A stretch of DNA of 64,000 nt from assembly GCF_900114135.1 (NCBI RefSeq), contig NZ_FORY01000001.1:116569-180568 (forward strand), given 5' to 3'. The stretch is from Celeribacter halophilus. Lineage in GTDB: Bacteria > Pseudomonadota > Alphaproteobacteria > Rhodobacterales > Rhodobacteraceae. The position numbers were made by a program, and so were the translations under genes. How positions within the stretch are numbered: position 1 is the first letter of the stretch; each line of letters opens with the position of its first letter. This document shows positions 45,580 through 54,684 of the stretch, in pieces. A model generated the notes under the pieces. That model was not told the origin of the DNA, did no database searches, and saw only the letters and a list, made by a program, of their open reading frames with translations.

Positions 45580-46128
45580 ATGGCCACCGATAAAAAAAAC
45601 ATAGATAAAACCGGTCCTTTGCTGATCAAGCGTTATGCCTCTCGCCGTCTCTATAATACGGAGACCTCCGATTATGTGACGCTGGAAGACATTGCGGGAT
45701 TTATCCGTGAAGGGCGCGATGTGCAGATCGTCGATTTGAAATCCGGCGACGATCTCACGCGGCAGTATCTTTTGCAGATCATCGCCGAACATGAAAGCCG
45801 CGGCGAAAGCGTGTTGCCGCTTGAGGTTCTGACCGATCTGGTGCGTAGCTACACGACCGACATTCAATCCGTCGTGCCGCAGTTTCTGGCGCAAAGCTTT
45901 GAAATGCTGCGTCAGGGACAGGAACAGATGATGCAGAACCTCGGCACGCAAATTCCGGGCTTCGAAGCCTTGCAGGCCCAGCAGGAAGCCTTTCTCAAGG
46001 CGATGACCGGCGGCATCGGGCAGAATTGGCCCACGCCAACGCCTGCGCCGCAGGACAGCAAAGAGGATCTGGGGGAGATCAAAAAGCAGCTTGCCGAGCT
46101 TCAGGACAAACTGTCAAAGCTGCAATAG
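45580..46128 (+). CDS. phaR: PHA synthesis repressor
   Basis: 182 residues. The N-terminal PHB accumulation regulatory domain has PLLIKRYASRRLYNTETSDY, which binds DNA, followed by a granule/dimer region. The C-terminus is a charged coiled coil (LGEIKKQLAELQDKLSKL). PhaR binds phaP and its own promoter and is released by binding to PHB. The ribosome site GGGAGGGGAG favours the ATG at 45580; the longer frame from 45514 is ignored. It is transcribed after the phaP terminator, so probably from its own promoter. Confidence 0.95.
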   Translation: MATDKKNIDKTGPLLIKRYASRRLYNTETSDYVTLEDIAGFIREGRDVQIVDLKSGDDLTRQYLLQIIAEHESRGESVLPLEVLTDLVRSYTTDIQSVVPQFLAQSFEMLRQGQEQMMQNLGTQIPGFEALQAQQEAFLKAMTGGIGQNWPTPTPAPQDSKEDLGEIKKQLAELQDKLSKLQ

Positions 46129-46153
46129 GCGGCACAACATGACGGTGTAACAG

Positions 46154-46190
46154 AACTCCGGTCCGCAAAGGCCGGAGTTTTCTTTTTCCC
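46154..46190 (+). terminator. Rho-independent terminator of phaR
   Basis: A perfect 8-bp stem AACTCCGG/CCGGAGTT (46154-46161 with 46172-46179) is followed by TTCTTTTT. Confidence 0.85.
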
Positions 46191-46198
46191 GGCGCTCA

Positions 46199-46225
46199 TT
46201 TGAGTATTTATAGCAGCAAAGGAAA
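46199..46225 (-). repeat. 27-nt intergenic motif, copy C
   Basis: In minus-strand reading it starts TTTCCTTTG and ends AAATACTCAAA, two differences from copy A. It lies 13 nt before the LysR ATG, in antisense orientation to that gene. Confidence 0.75.
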
Positions 46226-46238
46226 CAGGGGATCAGTG

Positions 46239-47183
46239 ATGAGTGACAAGGTCGGGCGGTTGACCCTTTGGGGTGTCGAAGTGTTTCTTGCGGTTGCAGA
46301 GGACGGTTCTGTCTCCGCCGCCGCGAAACGACTGGGCGCATCCCCGTCGGCTGTGTCGCAACAAATCTCTAATCTGGAAACCGCGCTGGGCACGGAGTTG
46401 ATCAACCGGCGCGAACGTCCGATGAGCCTGACACCGGCTGGACGGGTGCTGCGCAGGCGGGCGCAAAGCATCCTGCTGGAGGCGGCGCGGGCGCGTTCGG
46501 AGATTGCGGGGCTCGATCTCAGCCATCTTGGCCAGTTACGGCTTGGGATGGTGGAGGATTTCGAGGCCTCCGTGACGCCGCTTCTGATCACGCAGATGGC
46601 GGACCGTCTGACCGAGACGCGGTTCGAGCTGGAGACCGGCCCCTCGCACCGACTGGTGGACCAGTTGGAGAACCGTGCGCTTGATGTGATCGTGGCGGCG
46701 GAATTGAGCGAGGGGGCCGAGTGGTGCGATCATCACCCGTTGCTTCAGGATCCCTTTGTCGCCGTGGTGCCGAAAGGGCAGAGGGACGCGCCGCAACGCT
46801 TGCCGCTCATCCAATACACGCGCCGTCACGCGATGGGGCGCACCTTGGCGGAGCATTTGATTTCCGAGGGTGTGACGCTGACCCACCGGTTCGAGCTCGA
46901 CAGTTACCGTGCCATTCAGGCGATGGTGGCGGGTGGCACAGGCTGGACCATCCTGTCGTCTCTTGGGGTGTTGAACGCCGGACGTTATGCGGCGGAGATC
47001 GAGGCCATTCCCCTGCCGATTGCGCCTTTGTCCCGCAAGATTTCCCTGACCGTGCGGCGCGATGGCATGTCGGAAATGGCAAGCGAGCTGGCGGGTCACT
47101 TGGGGCCTTTGTTGCAGGATCAGGTGGTTGATCCTCTGGTGGCGACCTATCCGTGGCTCGGCGGCTATCTCAAGCTTTTGTAA
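46239..47183 (+). CDS. LysR family transcriptional regulator
   Basis: 314 residues. The N-terminal helix-turn-helix is AAAKRLGASPSAVSQQISNL. The effector-binding domain starts near residue 90 (GQLRLGMVEDFEASVTPLLI). An AGGGGA box before ATG 46239 sets the start; the frame continues upstream into the 27-nt motif but is not needed. Its target is unknown: the convergent DegT gene and the PHA locus upstream do not point to a ligand. Confidence 0.9.
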   Translation: MSDKVGRLTLWGVEVFLAVAEDGSVSAAAKRLGASPSAVSQQISNLETALGTELINRRERPMSLTPAGRVLRRRAQSILLEAARARSEIAGLDLSHLGQLRLGMVEDFEASVTPLLITQMADRLTETRFELETGPSHRLVDQLENRALDVIVAAELSEGAEWCDHHPLLQDPFVAVVPKGQRDAPQRLPLIQYTRRHAMGRTLAEHLISEGVTLTHRFELDSYRAIQAMVAGGTGWTILSSLGVLNAGRYAAEIEAIPLPIAPLSRKISLTVRRDGMSEMASELAGHLGPLLQDQVVDPLVATYPWLGGYLKLL

Positions 47184-47221
47184 TCACAGGTCTCCCACAG
47201 ACTTTGTGTAACAGGACGCAA

Positions 47222-47247
47222 AACGCCTCCCGTTGAGGGGAGGCGTT
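47222..47247. terminator. bidirectional Rho-independent terminator
   Basis: A 10-bp perfect stem AACGCCTCCC/GGGAGGCGTT with a 6-nt loop lies between the convergent LysR and DegT genes. The T-run is weak in the plus direction (TCTGTGTTTTT) and TTTTGCG in the minus. Confidence 0.8.
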
Positions 47248-47268
47248 CTGTGTTTTTGCGCTGACTGC

Positions 47269-48471
47269 TTACTCGGCGGCGAGTTTGGAGGCTTTGGCCT
47301 CGGCGGCTGCGGCGATGAGCGCATCGGCGATGAAGTCGCAATCCGCTTCGGTCAGCCGCGCCGGCAGACGTGTGTCGCAGGCTTTGGACAGCATTTCGCG
47401 GGTTTTCGGAAGCTCCGGCAGATCGCCCAAGAATTGCCAGTTCCAGAAGGCCCGCGCATTGTCGGTCGAGAGGCCGAAGACCTGCACCGAGACACCGCGC
47501 GTTTTGGCGGCGGCCTGAAAGGCAATGGCTTCCTCGCGGCTGAAATCCACAAGGTTGAATTGCAGACTGTCGGGCGCGCGGACTTCTTTTTCCAGCTTGG
47601 CAGGCACGGTCAGGTGCGGCGAGCTTTCCAGACGTGCGGCGGTGTAGTCGTGGTTGCGCCGACCATCGGCCACACGGCGCGGCACTTCCTTGAGCTGCGG
47701 GCGGACCAGCGTGGCGGACATATTCGACAGCCGCGTGTTGTAGAGCGGAAGCTGGTTCTGCCACTTGCCAAAGGCCTCGGCCAGCGCATTGTCGCGTTGC
47801 GGGTTATGCTTGCCCCAGTTGTGCTCATAGGCGCCGGACATGATGACGGCGCGGGCCATGATTTCGGGATCATCGGTGATCATGATGCCACCTTCGCCCG
47901 CGTTGAGCAGCTTGTAGGACTGGAAGGAAAAACACCCGATCCTGCCGATGGTGCCGATATTCTGCCCGTCCCAGACCGTGCCCAGCGAATGTGCGGCGTC
48001 CTCGATCAGCGGGATGCCCTTGGCATCGCAGGCGGCCTTGATCGCATCCATGTCGGAGGTGTGGCCCCGCATGTGCGAAATCATCACCGCATCGGCCTCT
48101 TCGATCTTGGCATGGAAGTCGTCGAGATCAATCCGGTAGTTGTCGCCACATTCCACCAGCACCGGTTTGCAATCGGCATGGACGATGGCGGAGGGCACAG
48201 CGGCGAAGGTAAAGGCGGGGATCAGCACACGCGCATCGCGGGGCAGGTCGAGCGCCTTGAGTGAGAGGAACAACGCGGCAGAGCAGGAGGCCACAGCCAG
48301 CGCATATTTCGCGCCCAGCATCTCGGCAAATTCCTGTTCGAGCAGGGTCACAGGCGCGTCTTTCGGCGCGGTGTAGCGGAACAGGTCGCCGGATTTCAGA
48401 AGCTGCTCGACGATGTCGCGCGCTTCTTCGGGGATCGGTTCTGCATCATAGACATTGGGCCCGAGACTCAT
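47269..48471 (-). CDS. DegT/DnrJ/EryC1/StrS aminotransferase
   Basis: 400 residues, fold-type I. FSFQSYKLLNAGEGGI has the PLP Lys, and VLIPAFTFAAVPSAIVHA and IPLIEDAAHSLGT are characteristic. Members aminate nucleotide sugars or AHBA-type precursors. The N-terminus SLGPNVYDAEPIPEEARDIV begins at the ATG with AAGGT upstream. No sugar-nucleotide gene is nearby, so the substrate is unknown. It is outside the glutamine-synthetase operon because a terminator stands between. Confidence 0.88.
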   Translation of the reverse strand: MSLGPNVYDAEPIPEEARDIVEQLLKSGDLFRYTAPKDAPVTLLEQEFAEMLGAKYALAVASCSAALFLSLKALDLPRDARVLIPAFTFAAVPSAIVHADCKPVLVECGDNYRIDLDDFHAKIEEADAVMISHMRGHTSDMDAIKAACDAKGIPLIEDAAHSLGTVWDGQNIGTIGRIGCFSFQSYKLLNAGEGGIMITDDPEIMARAVIMSGAYEHNWGKHNPQRDNALAEAFGKWQNQLPLYNTRLSNMSATLVRPQLKEVPRRVADGRRNHDYTAARLESSPHLTVPAKLEKEVRAPDSLQFNLVDFSREEAIAFQAAAKTRGVSVQVFGLSTDNARAFWNWQFLGDLPELPKTREMLSKACDTRLPARLTEADCDFIADALIAAAAEAKASKLAAE

Positions 48472-48602
48472 AGTTTTACCTTTTCGAAATTCTTCTTTCA
48501 TAAATACTGTAAGTGATGGGCGGTCAAAATGCCAGCGTCCGGCCGGAGGACCGGCGGGTTTTCGCAAAACCTTCATATGCGGGACAGACAGAAAAGAGAC
48601 AG

Positions 48603-48625
48603 AAAAAGGGGAGCCGGAGCTCCCC
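48603..48625 (-). terminator. Rho-independent terminator of the glutamine-synthetase operon
   Basis: On the minus strand GGGGAGC/GCTCCCC (48619-48625 with 48608-48614) has a 4-nt loop and then T5. It lies 30 nt after the stop of the preceding gene. Confidence 0.85.
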
Positions 48626-48654
48626 TAGAAACCTGTGTATTTCATTTTGCGCGT

Positions 48655-50007
48655 TCAGACGTTGAGCAAGAGGTGCTCGCGTTCCCACGGGCTGATGACC
48701 TGAAGGTAGGCGTCATTCTCGGCGCGTTTGACCTGAAGATAGACTCGCACGAAGTCCGGCCCCAATACCTCCTGCATCTGGGTGGCGTTCTCCAGTAGGT
48801 CCAGCGCACGGGACAGGGTTTCGGGGATGCCATCGGCGGAGGCATAGGCATCGCCCACATATTCGTCCCGTGGTTCGCGGCGCTCCATAAGACCGAGATA
48901 GCCACAGGCCAGAGAGGCGGCAATCGACAGGTAGGGATTCACATCCATCCCCGGCAGGCGGTTCTCGATCCGGCGTGCTTCCGGTCCGGAGATCGGCACG
49001 CGCAGACCTGTGGTGCGGTTGTCGCGGCCCCATTCGAGGTTGATGGGGGCGGCAAAGTCGCGGACGTAGCGGCGGTAGCTGTTCACATAGGGGGCGTGAA
49101 TGGCGATGGTGGAGGCGAGATGGTTTTGCAGCCCCGCGATGAAATGCAAAAACGCCTCGGTTTCCGAGCCGTCGGGGTTGGAAAAGATGTTCTCGCCCGT
49201 GTTGCTGTCCACGACAGAGTGGTGAATGTGCATAGCCGATCCCGGTTCGTCCTGAATGGGCTTGGCCATGAAGGTCGCAAAACAGTCGTGCCGCAGGGCG
49301 GCCTCGCGGATGAGGCGTTTGAAATAGAACATTTCATCGGCCAGTTTCACCGGATCGCCGTGGCGCAGGTTCATCTCGATCTGACCGGCGCCGCCTTCTT
49401 GCAGGATGCCGTCGATCTCAAGACCTTGCGCCTCTGCAAAGTCGTAAATGTCGTCAATGATCGGTCCGTATTCGTCCACGGCCGACATGGAATAGGCCTG
49501 ACGCTGGGCGGCGCGACGGCCAGAGCGTCCGATGGGGGGCACGACCGGCTGGTTCGGGTCCACGTTGCGGGCCACGAGAAAGAATTCCATCTCGGGGGCA
49601 ACAATCGGCTCCCAACCTTGGGCGCGGTAGAGATCAACCACACGTTTGAGCACGTTGCGCGGGGCGGTGGGGATCATCTCGCCTTGCTGATCCACCACAT
49701 CGTGGATGACTTGCAAGGTCCAGTCGCCGGTCCACGGCGCGGCTGTGGCGGTGGAATAGTCCGGCACCAGAACCATATCGGGTTCGGTGAAGGGCGCTTC
49801 TGCATCTTCGACCCAGTCGCCGTTGATGGTTTGCAGAAAGATCGAATTGGGCAGGTAGAAATGTTTCTGTTTGGCGAATTTCGCGGCGGGCATGGCCTTG
49901 CCACGAGCGATGCCGGAGAGATCGGCGACGATACATTCCACCTCGTCGAGCTTGCGCCCTTCGAGATAGTCCAGCGCGGCTTCGGGCAGTTGGTCGAGAA
50001 ACTCCAT
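48655..50007 (-). CDS. glutamine synthetase family enzyme, gamma-glutamylation type (copy 1)
   Basis: 450 residues of the GS superfamily without the usual glnA features. The ATP/glutamate motifs include APEMEFFLVAR, GGAGQIEMNLRHGD, SAMHIHHSVVD and DNRTTGLRVPISG. PuuA-type enzymes attach glutamate to putrescine or another amine. It starts 1 nt overlapping the amidotransferase stop (TAATG), and is last in the operon. The actual amine is unknown. Confidence 0.88.
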   Translation of the reverse strand: MEFLDQLPEAALDYLEGRKLDEVECIVADLSGIARGKAMPAAKFAKQKHFYLPNSIFLQTINGDWVEDAEAPFTEPDMVLVPDYSTATAAPWTGDWTLQVIHDVVDQQGEMIPTAPRNVLKRVVDLYRAQGWEPIVAPEMEFFLVARNVDPNQPVVPPIGRSGRRAAQRQAYSMSAVDEYGPIIDDIYDFAEAQGLEIDGILQEGGAGQIEMNLRHGDPVKLADEMFYFKRLIREAALRHDCFATFMAKPIQDEPGSAMHIHHSVVDSNTGENIFSNPDGSETEAFLHFIAGLQNHLASTIAIHAPYVNSYRRYVRDFAAPINLEWGRDNRTTGLRVPISGPEARRIENRLPGMDVNPYLSIAASLACGYLGLMERREPRDEYVGDAYASADGIPETLSRALDLLENATQMQEVLGPDFVRVYLQVKRAENDAYLQVISPWEREHLLLNV

Positions 50008-50702
50008 TACGTCAGGGCCTCCCGCCCGTGTTCCAGAAACGCCGCCATCAGGTCGGCAAAGCGTCGGTCATCCGTCGGCTTGTCATTTTCCGCGCGGGCC
50101 TGTTCCAAAAGCTCGGCAGGGTAGGTCGGATCATCTGCACGCGCGTCGAGATAGGCGGAGATGATATTCGGGCGCAGTTCCGGATGGGGTTGGATGGTCA
50201 GGATGCTGTCATCGTAAACCAGCGCGGCGTTTTCGCAAAAATCGTTGCCGCCCAGCACCTCGGCACCTTCGGGGCGCTGTGTCACCTGATCCTGGTGCCA
50301 TGCGTTGAGATGGATCCGGCCCAAGGGCGCAATGTCATAGCTCTGTCGCCCGAGCGCCCAGCCGCCCTTATATTTCTCCACCGTGCCGCCAAGCGCCTTG
50401 GCGATGATCTGGTGGCCGAAACAGATGCCCAGCATCCGGCGACCGGAGGCATGGATGTCGCGGATCAGCTCTTCGAGCGGTTCGATAAAAGGATGATCCT
50501 CATAGGCCCCGTGTTTCGAACCGGTCAGAAGCCACGCATCGGCGTCTTCCGGCCCTTTCGGGAAATCCATATGCTCCACATCCCAATATTCATAAGAGAA
50601 ATCGGGACGGTCAAAGAGCCGTTTGAACATCAGTGGAAAGTCCCCGTGAATTTGCGCGACGGGGTCAGGCGCGTGTCCGCATTGCAGAATGCCGAGTTTC
50701 AT
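50007..50702 (-). CDS. class I glutamine amidotransferase-like hydrolase
   Basis: 231 residues. Cys94 in MLGICFGHQIIAKAL is the nucleophile. IQPHPELRPN has the His and Glu near residue 173. Together with GS-like partners it would cleave a gamma-glutamyl amide, such as a gamma-glutamylated product. It lies between the two GS-like genes, and its gene ends at the start codon of copy 1. Confidence 0.88.
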   Translation of the reverse strand: MKLGILQCGHAPDPVAQIHGDFPLMFKRLFDRPDFSYEYWDVEHMDFPKGPEDADAWLLTGSKHGAYEDHPFIEPLEELIRDIHASGRRMLGICFGHQIIAKALGGTVEKYKGGWALGRQSYDIAPLGRIHLNAWHQDQVTQRPEGAEVLGGNDFCENAALVYDDSILTIQPHPELRPNIISAYLDARADDPTYPAELLEQARAENDKPTDDRRFADLMAAFLEHGREALT

Positions 50703-50809
50703 GAGTCACCAGTTGATTGGACTGATGTGACGGTAGCGGCTCGCCCTGATCCCGACAAGAGGGGAACAGGGGTGAGCGGTGAAATTTGATCAAAAATATG
50801 CAGGCAGGC

Positions 50810-52153
50810 TTAAACCGTGTCCAGATACAGTTCGACCTGCTCTTCGGGGCTGAGTTCCGTCCAGTCGCGAAGCTCCTGACGTTTGGTCAGCGTCAGGTTG
50901 CGCACAAGCTCTTCGGGGAAGATCCGCTTCATCAGCGGCGAGGCGGCGAATGTGTCAATCGCGGTGCCCCAGTTGCCCGGCATTTCCGGCAGGGTTTGCG
51001 CATAGGCGTTGCCGGTGATGGGCGGCGGGGCTTTCATCTTGTCTTCCATGCCGATGAGCGCTGCGCCGAGAATGGCCGCAATCATCAGATGCGGGTTCAC
51101 ATCCCCGCCGGAGACCCGATGCTCGATCCGGCGTGCCTTGTGCGATCCGCCGGGCACACGCACGGCGGCGGTGCGGTTGTCATAGCCCCAGCAAATCCGC
51201 GTCGGCGCATGTGAGCCGGGCACCAGCCGGTCATAGGAATTGCCATGTGGCGCAAAAAGGATCGTCGAATCCGGTATCGCGGCAAGACAGCCCGCAATCG
51301 CGTGGCGCATCATGTCGGTGCCTGCGGTGGAGCCGTCGTCAAAGATATTTTCGCCTGTCTCGTCGAGCATCGAGAAATGCGTGTGCATCCCGTTGCCCGC
51401 ATATTCGTCATAGGGTTTCGCCATGAAGGAGGCGGCAAACCCGTGTTTGCGGGCTAGCCCCTTGACCAGAAGTTTGAACAGCCACGCATCATCGGCGGCT
51501 TTCAGGGCATCGGGGGAATAGACCAGATTGATCTCGAATTGACCCAACCCCGCCTCGGAAATCGCGGTGTCGGCGGGAATGTCCATCGCCTCGCAGGCGT
51601 CATAGAGATCGGTGAAGAACAGGTCGAACGCATCAAGGGCACGCAGGGCGAGGGTTTCCGCCCCCGGACGCCGCTTGCCCGACCGTGGCGAGCGCGGCAC
51701 GCGCAACTGGCGCGAGCTGTCGTCGATCAGGTAGAATTCCAGCTCGGTGGCAACCACCGGAGTCAGCCCCTTGGCCTTGTAGCGCTCCAGCACACGGGCC
51801 AGAGCCTGACGCGGGTCACCGTCAAAGGGCTGTCCGTCTTCCTTGAACATCCACATCGGCAAGAGCGCGGTGGCGCTTTCCAGCCACGGCATCGGCACAA
51901 AGCCCCGCTCCGTCGGCAAAAGCACCCCGTCCTGATCGCCGCTCTCGAACACCAGCGGGCTGTCTTCGATGTCCTCGCCCCAGATGTCGAGGTTCAGCAC
52001 GGAAAGCGGAAAGCGCGTGCCCTCGGTCTCCACCTTGTCGGCATATCGCGCGGACATTCTCTTGCCTCGCGCTTGCCCGTTCAGATCAGTTGCCGCAACG
52101 CGGATGGTTTTGATGTGAGGGTTCTGGGCCAGCCAACCATGGGGGGAGATCAT
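50810..52153 (-). CDS. glutamine synthetase family enzyme, gamma-glutamylation type (copy 2)
   Basis: 447 residues, diverged from copy 1 but with the same motifs: VVATELEFYLID, GLGQFEINLVYSP, GNGMHTHFSMLDE and DNRTAAVRVPGGS. The first about 70 residues (RVAATDLNGQARGKRMSARY) show the GS beta-grasp start. It is 107 nt upstream of the amidotransferase gene and 9 nt after the second permease. Both copies in one operon suggest two substrates or two steps. Confidence 0.88.
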   Translation of the reverse strand: MISPHGWLAQNPHIKTIRVAATDLNGQARGKRMSARYADKVETEGTRFPLSVLNLDIWGEDIEDSPLVFESGDQDGVLLPTERGFVPMPWLESATALLPMWMFKEDGQPFDGDPRQALARVLERYKAKGLTPVVATELEFYLIDDSSRQLRVPRSPRSGKRRPGAETLALRALDAFDLFFTDLYDACEAMDIPADTAISEAGLGQFEINLVYSPDALKAADDAWLFKLLVKGLARKHGFAASFMAKPYDEYAGNGMHTHFSMLDETGENIFDDGSTAGTDMMRHAIAGCLAAIPDSTILFAPHGNSYDRLVPGSHAPTRICWGYDNRTAAVRVPGGSHKARRIEHRVSGGDVNPHLMIAAILGAALIGMEDKMKAPPPITGNAYAQTLPEMPGNWGTAIDTFAASPLMKRIFPEELVRNLTLTKRQELRDWTELSPEEQVELYLDTV

Positions 52154-52162
52154 TTTTGCACA

Positions 52163-52969
52163 CTATCTGAATATTTGAGCCATAAACTTCGGTCGTTCAT
52201 CCCGTGCCTGCGGCAGGTGACGGTTGAGCCGTTTGCCGATCAGACCAAAGACGGTGATGATGCAAAGCGTCACCAACACAAAATAGCCTGCAAGGATCGG
52301 GTAGGGAATGAAAGGGTTAAACGTCTTGTCGGCAAAGTAGGAGGCGTAATAGAGCGCATCGCCCTTTTGCTGGATCGCCGGAAAGCCGGAGACGAACACC
52401 AGCGTGGTGGAGTGAAAGATAAAGATCGCCTCGTTCGTATAGGCCGGCCATGCGAGCCGGAGCATCGTAGGCCAGACGATCCGGCGAAATCGTGGCCAGC
52501 CGGAAAACCCGTAGGCATCGGCGGCCTCCGTGTCGCCCTTGGGCACGGCCATGAGCGCACCGTAGAAAATTTCGGCGGAATAGGCGGTGGTGTTGAGCCA
52601 CAGGACAATCGCGGCCCCCAGCCATGCGTCGGTCAGGTCGCCGAATGCCGGAACGGATTGCTTGATGGAGAGAAAGACGAAATAGCCGAAGAAAAACTGG
52701 ATGAAGAGCGGCGAGCCACGGAAGATAAAGATGAACCACTCGGCCGATTTGCGCACGGCCTTGGTGTTTGAGGCTTTGGCCAGCGCGATGGCCTGCGCCG
52801 TGAAAAAGCCCAGAACAATGGCGAGCAGCCCGAAATAGATGTTCCACAACATCCCCGAGCCGATCAGGGTGAACTGTTCGCACAGGGTAATGTCGGAGCG
52901 CGGCAACAGGCGCTCCCCGATGCCCAGCGAGCGCAGGGCATAGGTCGAGATGGTCTCGGCACAGCTCAT
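52163..52969 (-). CDS. amino-acid/amine ABC transporter permease (HisM type)
   Basis: 268 residues, about five membrane segments. The EAA motif region AVPKGDTEAADAYGFSGWPR contacts the ATPase. It starts by ATGA overlap (52966-52969) with the other permease, so the two form a heterodimer in the inner membrane. Confidence 0.92.
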   Translation of the reverse strand: MSCAETISTYALRSLGIGERLLPRSDITLCEQFTLIGSGMLWNIYFGLLAIVLGFFTAQAIALAKASNTKAVRKSAEWFIFIFRGSPLFIQFFFGYFVFLSIKQSVPAFGDLTDAWLGAAIVLWLNTTAYSAEIFYGALMAVPKGDTEAADAYGFSGWPRFRRIVWPTMLRLAWPAYTNEAIFIFHSTTLVFVSGFPAIQQKGDALYYASYFADKTFNPFIPYPILAGYFVLVTLCIITVFGLIGKRLNRHLPQARDERPKFMAQIFR

Positions 52970-53886
52970 GATGTGGCCTCCGCTTTGCGCATGGCTTCAC
53001 CTGCGGCGGTGGCCTGACCGTGTGACAGTTTGCGGTTGATGCGGGTCAGCACGATTTCGGAGACTTTCGTGAACAACAGATAAAAGACGAGCAGGGCGAA
53101 GAAGTAATACATCCGCCAGTCGCCATGCGGATAGTCGGTGAACCGTGCGGTCTTGGTCCCGCCCAGTTCGCGTGCCCAATAGACCACATCCTCGACGCCA
53201 AGCAGGAACAACAGTGGGGTGGCCTTGATCAGCACCATCCAGAGGTTCGACAGACCCGGCAGGGCATAGGTCCACATCTGCGGGACCATGATCCGCCAAA
53301 ACGCCTGACGCTTGGTCATGCCATAGGCTTCTGCGGTTTCGATCTGCCCGTAGGGCACCGCCTTGAACGCACCGGCCAGAACATTGCCTGCAAATGCGCC
53401 AAAGACGATGGCAAAGGTCAGCACCGCCAGCGCAAAGCCGTAAATCTGGTGATACATTTCGGGGGCGGAGTTCTGCGGCATCTTGGCGGCCTGACAGACG
53501 ATGAAATCATTGCCCTGACGGATCGGTTGATCCCAGTCGGGGCAGAGCATCTGGTGGCGCATCCATTCGATGCCCTGATCGAGTGCGATCACGAAGAAGA
53601 GGAAAAACGCGATGTCGGGCACGCCGCGCACCACGGCCATATAGATATTGGCGAGCCATCTGACCGGCGTAAAATGCGCGCGTGACCCGCTTGCGGCCAT
53701 AAAGCCGAAGCCCAGAGCCAGAGGGGCCGTGATTGCCAAAAGCAACAACCCCGTCCCGAAGGAGGTGTAGAAAGCCATGTGCTTTCCGGTTGTCATATAA
53801 CAACTCAACCACGCAAGGCGGTCCAGCGTGTCGGGATCAGCGCAATAGAAAAAGATGGGACACCTGTTCGCAGGGGGCTTGGTCAA
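52966..53886 (-). CDS. amino-acid/amine ABC transporter permease (HisQ type)
   Basis: 306 residues with five or six membrane segments, and the EAA loop AVPYGQIETAEAYGMTKRQA. The start is uncertain: TTG at 53886 gives an N-terminus with YCADPDTLDRLAWLSCYMTT that fits homologues, but its ribosome site is poor. The next Met is at 53796. It follows a hairpin after the binding-protein gene. Confidence 0.88.
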   Translation of the reverse strand: MTKPPANRCPIFFYCADPDTLDRLAWLSCYMTTGKHMAFYTSFGTGLLLLAITAPLALGFGFMAASGSRAHFTPVRWLANIYMAVVRGVPDIAFFLFFVIALDQGIEWMRHQMLCPDWDQPIRQGNDFIVCQAAKMPQNSAPEMYHQIYGFALAVLTFAIVFGAFAGNVLAGAFKAVPYGQIETAEAYGMTKRQAFWRIMVPQMWTYALPGLSNLWMVLIKATPLLFLLGVEDVVYWARELGGTKTARFTDYPHGDWRMYYFFALLVFYLLFTKVSEIVLTRINRKLSHGQATAAGEAMRKAEATS

Positions 53887-53889
53887 AGG

Positions 53890-53911
53890 ACGGGGCGCGT
53901 GAACGCCCCGT
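53890..53911 (-). other. intergenic hairpin in the ABC operon
   Basis: A perfect 8-bp stem ACGGGGCG/CGCCCCGT has a 6-nt loop and no T-run. It lies between the binding protein and first permease. In ABC operons such hairpins protect the binding-protein mRNA and make it more abundant; that role is inference here. Confidence 0.6.
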
Positions 53912-53935
53912 CTGTGTTTGAAACTCGGGAAATGA

Positions 53936-54655
53936 TTATTCGAAGACGGGGCTGTCTTCGCCCAGATATTCGAGGATCATTTCGTTGAGCGTGCCGTCTT
54001 CTTTCATGGACGCGATGGCGGCATCAAACTTGGCGCGCAGCTCGGGGTCGGATTTGCGGAACCCCATGCCGATGCCGACGGACAGCGCGATGTCTTCGCC
54101 GACCCACATGGCAGAGCCTTCGTCAACGACCGGCACAAGCGTGTCCTTGTCTGCAAAAACAGCGTCGGCTTCGCCTGAGACCATTGCGGCAAGGCTGTCT
54201 TCGAAGGACGGGTATTCAAGCAGGGTCGCGCCGCTGTCGACAATGTGCTGCGACTGGATGGTGGAGGCCTGAGCCGCGATCACGCCACCTTCAAGATCCG
54301 CATCTTCGCTCAGAGCCGCATAGGCGGAGTAGGAGGGTGGGGTGTAGTTTTGGGAAAAGTCGATCTTTTCCTTGCGCTCTTCGGTGATGGACATGCCCGC
54401 GATGATGGCATCGTAGTTGCCCGAAAGCAGGTTCGGGATGATCGAATCCCAGTCGTTGGTCACCCATTCGCACTCAAGCTCGGCGCGGGCGCAAAGCTCG
54501 TCCCCCAGAACACGTTCGAAACCGGCCACTTCGCCGTTATCGTCGATGTAGTTATACGGAGGGTAGGCGCCCTCGGTGCCCAGACGGACGGTTTCGGCGG
54601 AAGCGGCACCTGCCACAAGGGCAAGGGCGGCCGCGGAAAGGATCAGTTTTTTCAT
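53936..54655 (-). CDS. periplasmic amino-acid/amine binding protein
   Basis: 239 residues of SBP family 3. The signal peptide (KKLILSAAALALVAGAASA) is cleaved near residue 20. GTEGAYPPYNYIDDNGEVAG is typical of polar amino-acid binders. ISIT-type and DAIIAGMSITEERKEKIDFS segments are present. It delivers substrate to the two permeases. Ligand unknown; the operon's GS-like enzymes hint at an amine or amino acid. Confidence 0.93.
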   Translation of the reverse strand: MKKLILSAAALALVAGAASAETVRLGTEGAYPPYNYIDDNGEVAGFERVLGDELCARAELECEWVTNDWDSIIPNLLSGNYDAIIAGMSITEERKEKIDFSQNYTPPSYSAYAALSEDADLEGGVIAAQASTIQSQHIVDSGATLLEYPSFEDSLAAMVSGEADAVFADKDTLVPVVDEGSAMWVGEDIALSVGIGMGFRKSDPELRAKFDAAIASMKEDGTLNEMILEYLGEDSPVFE

Positions 54656-54684
54656 GTGAAGTCTCCCGTTGATAGCGCTTTTGT

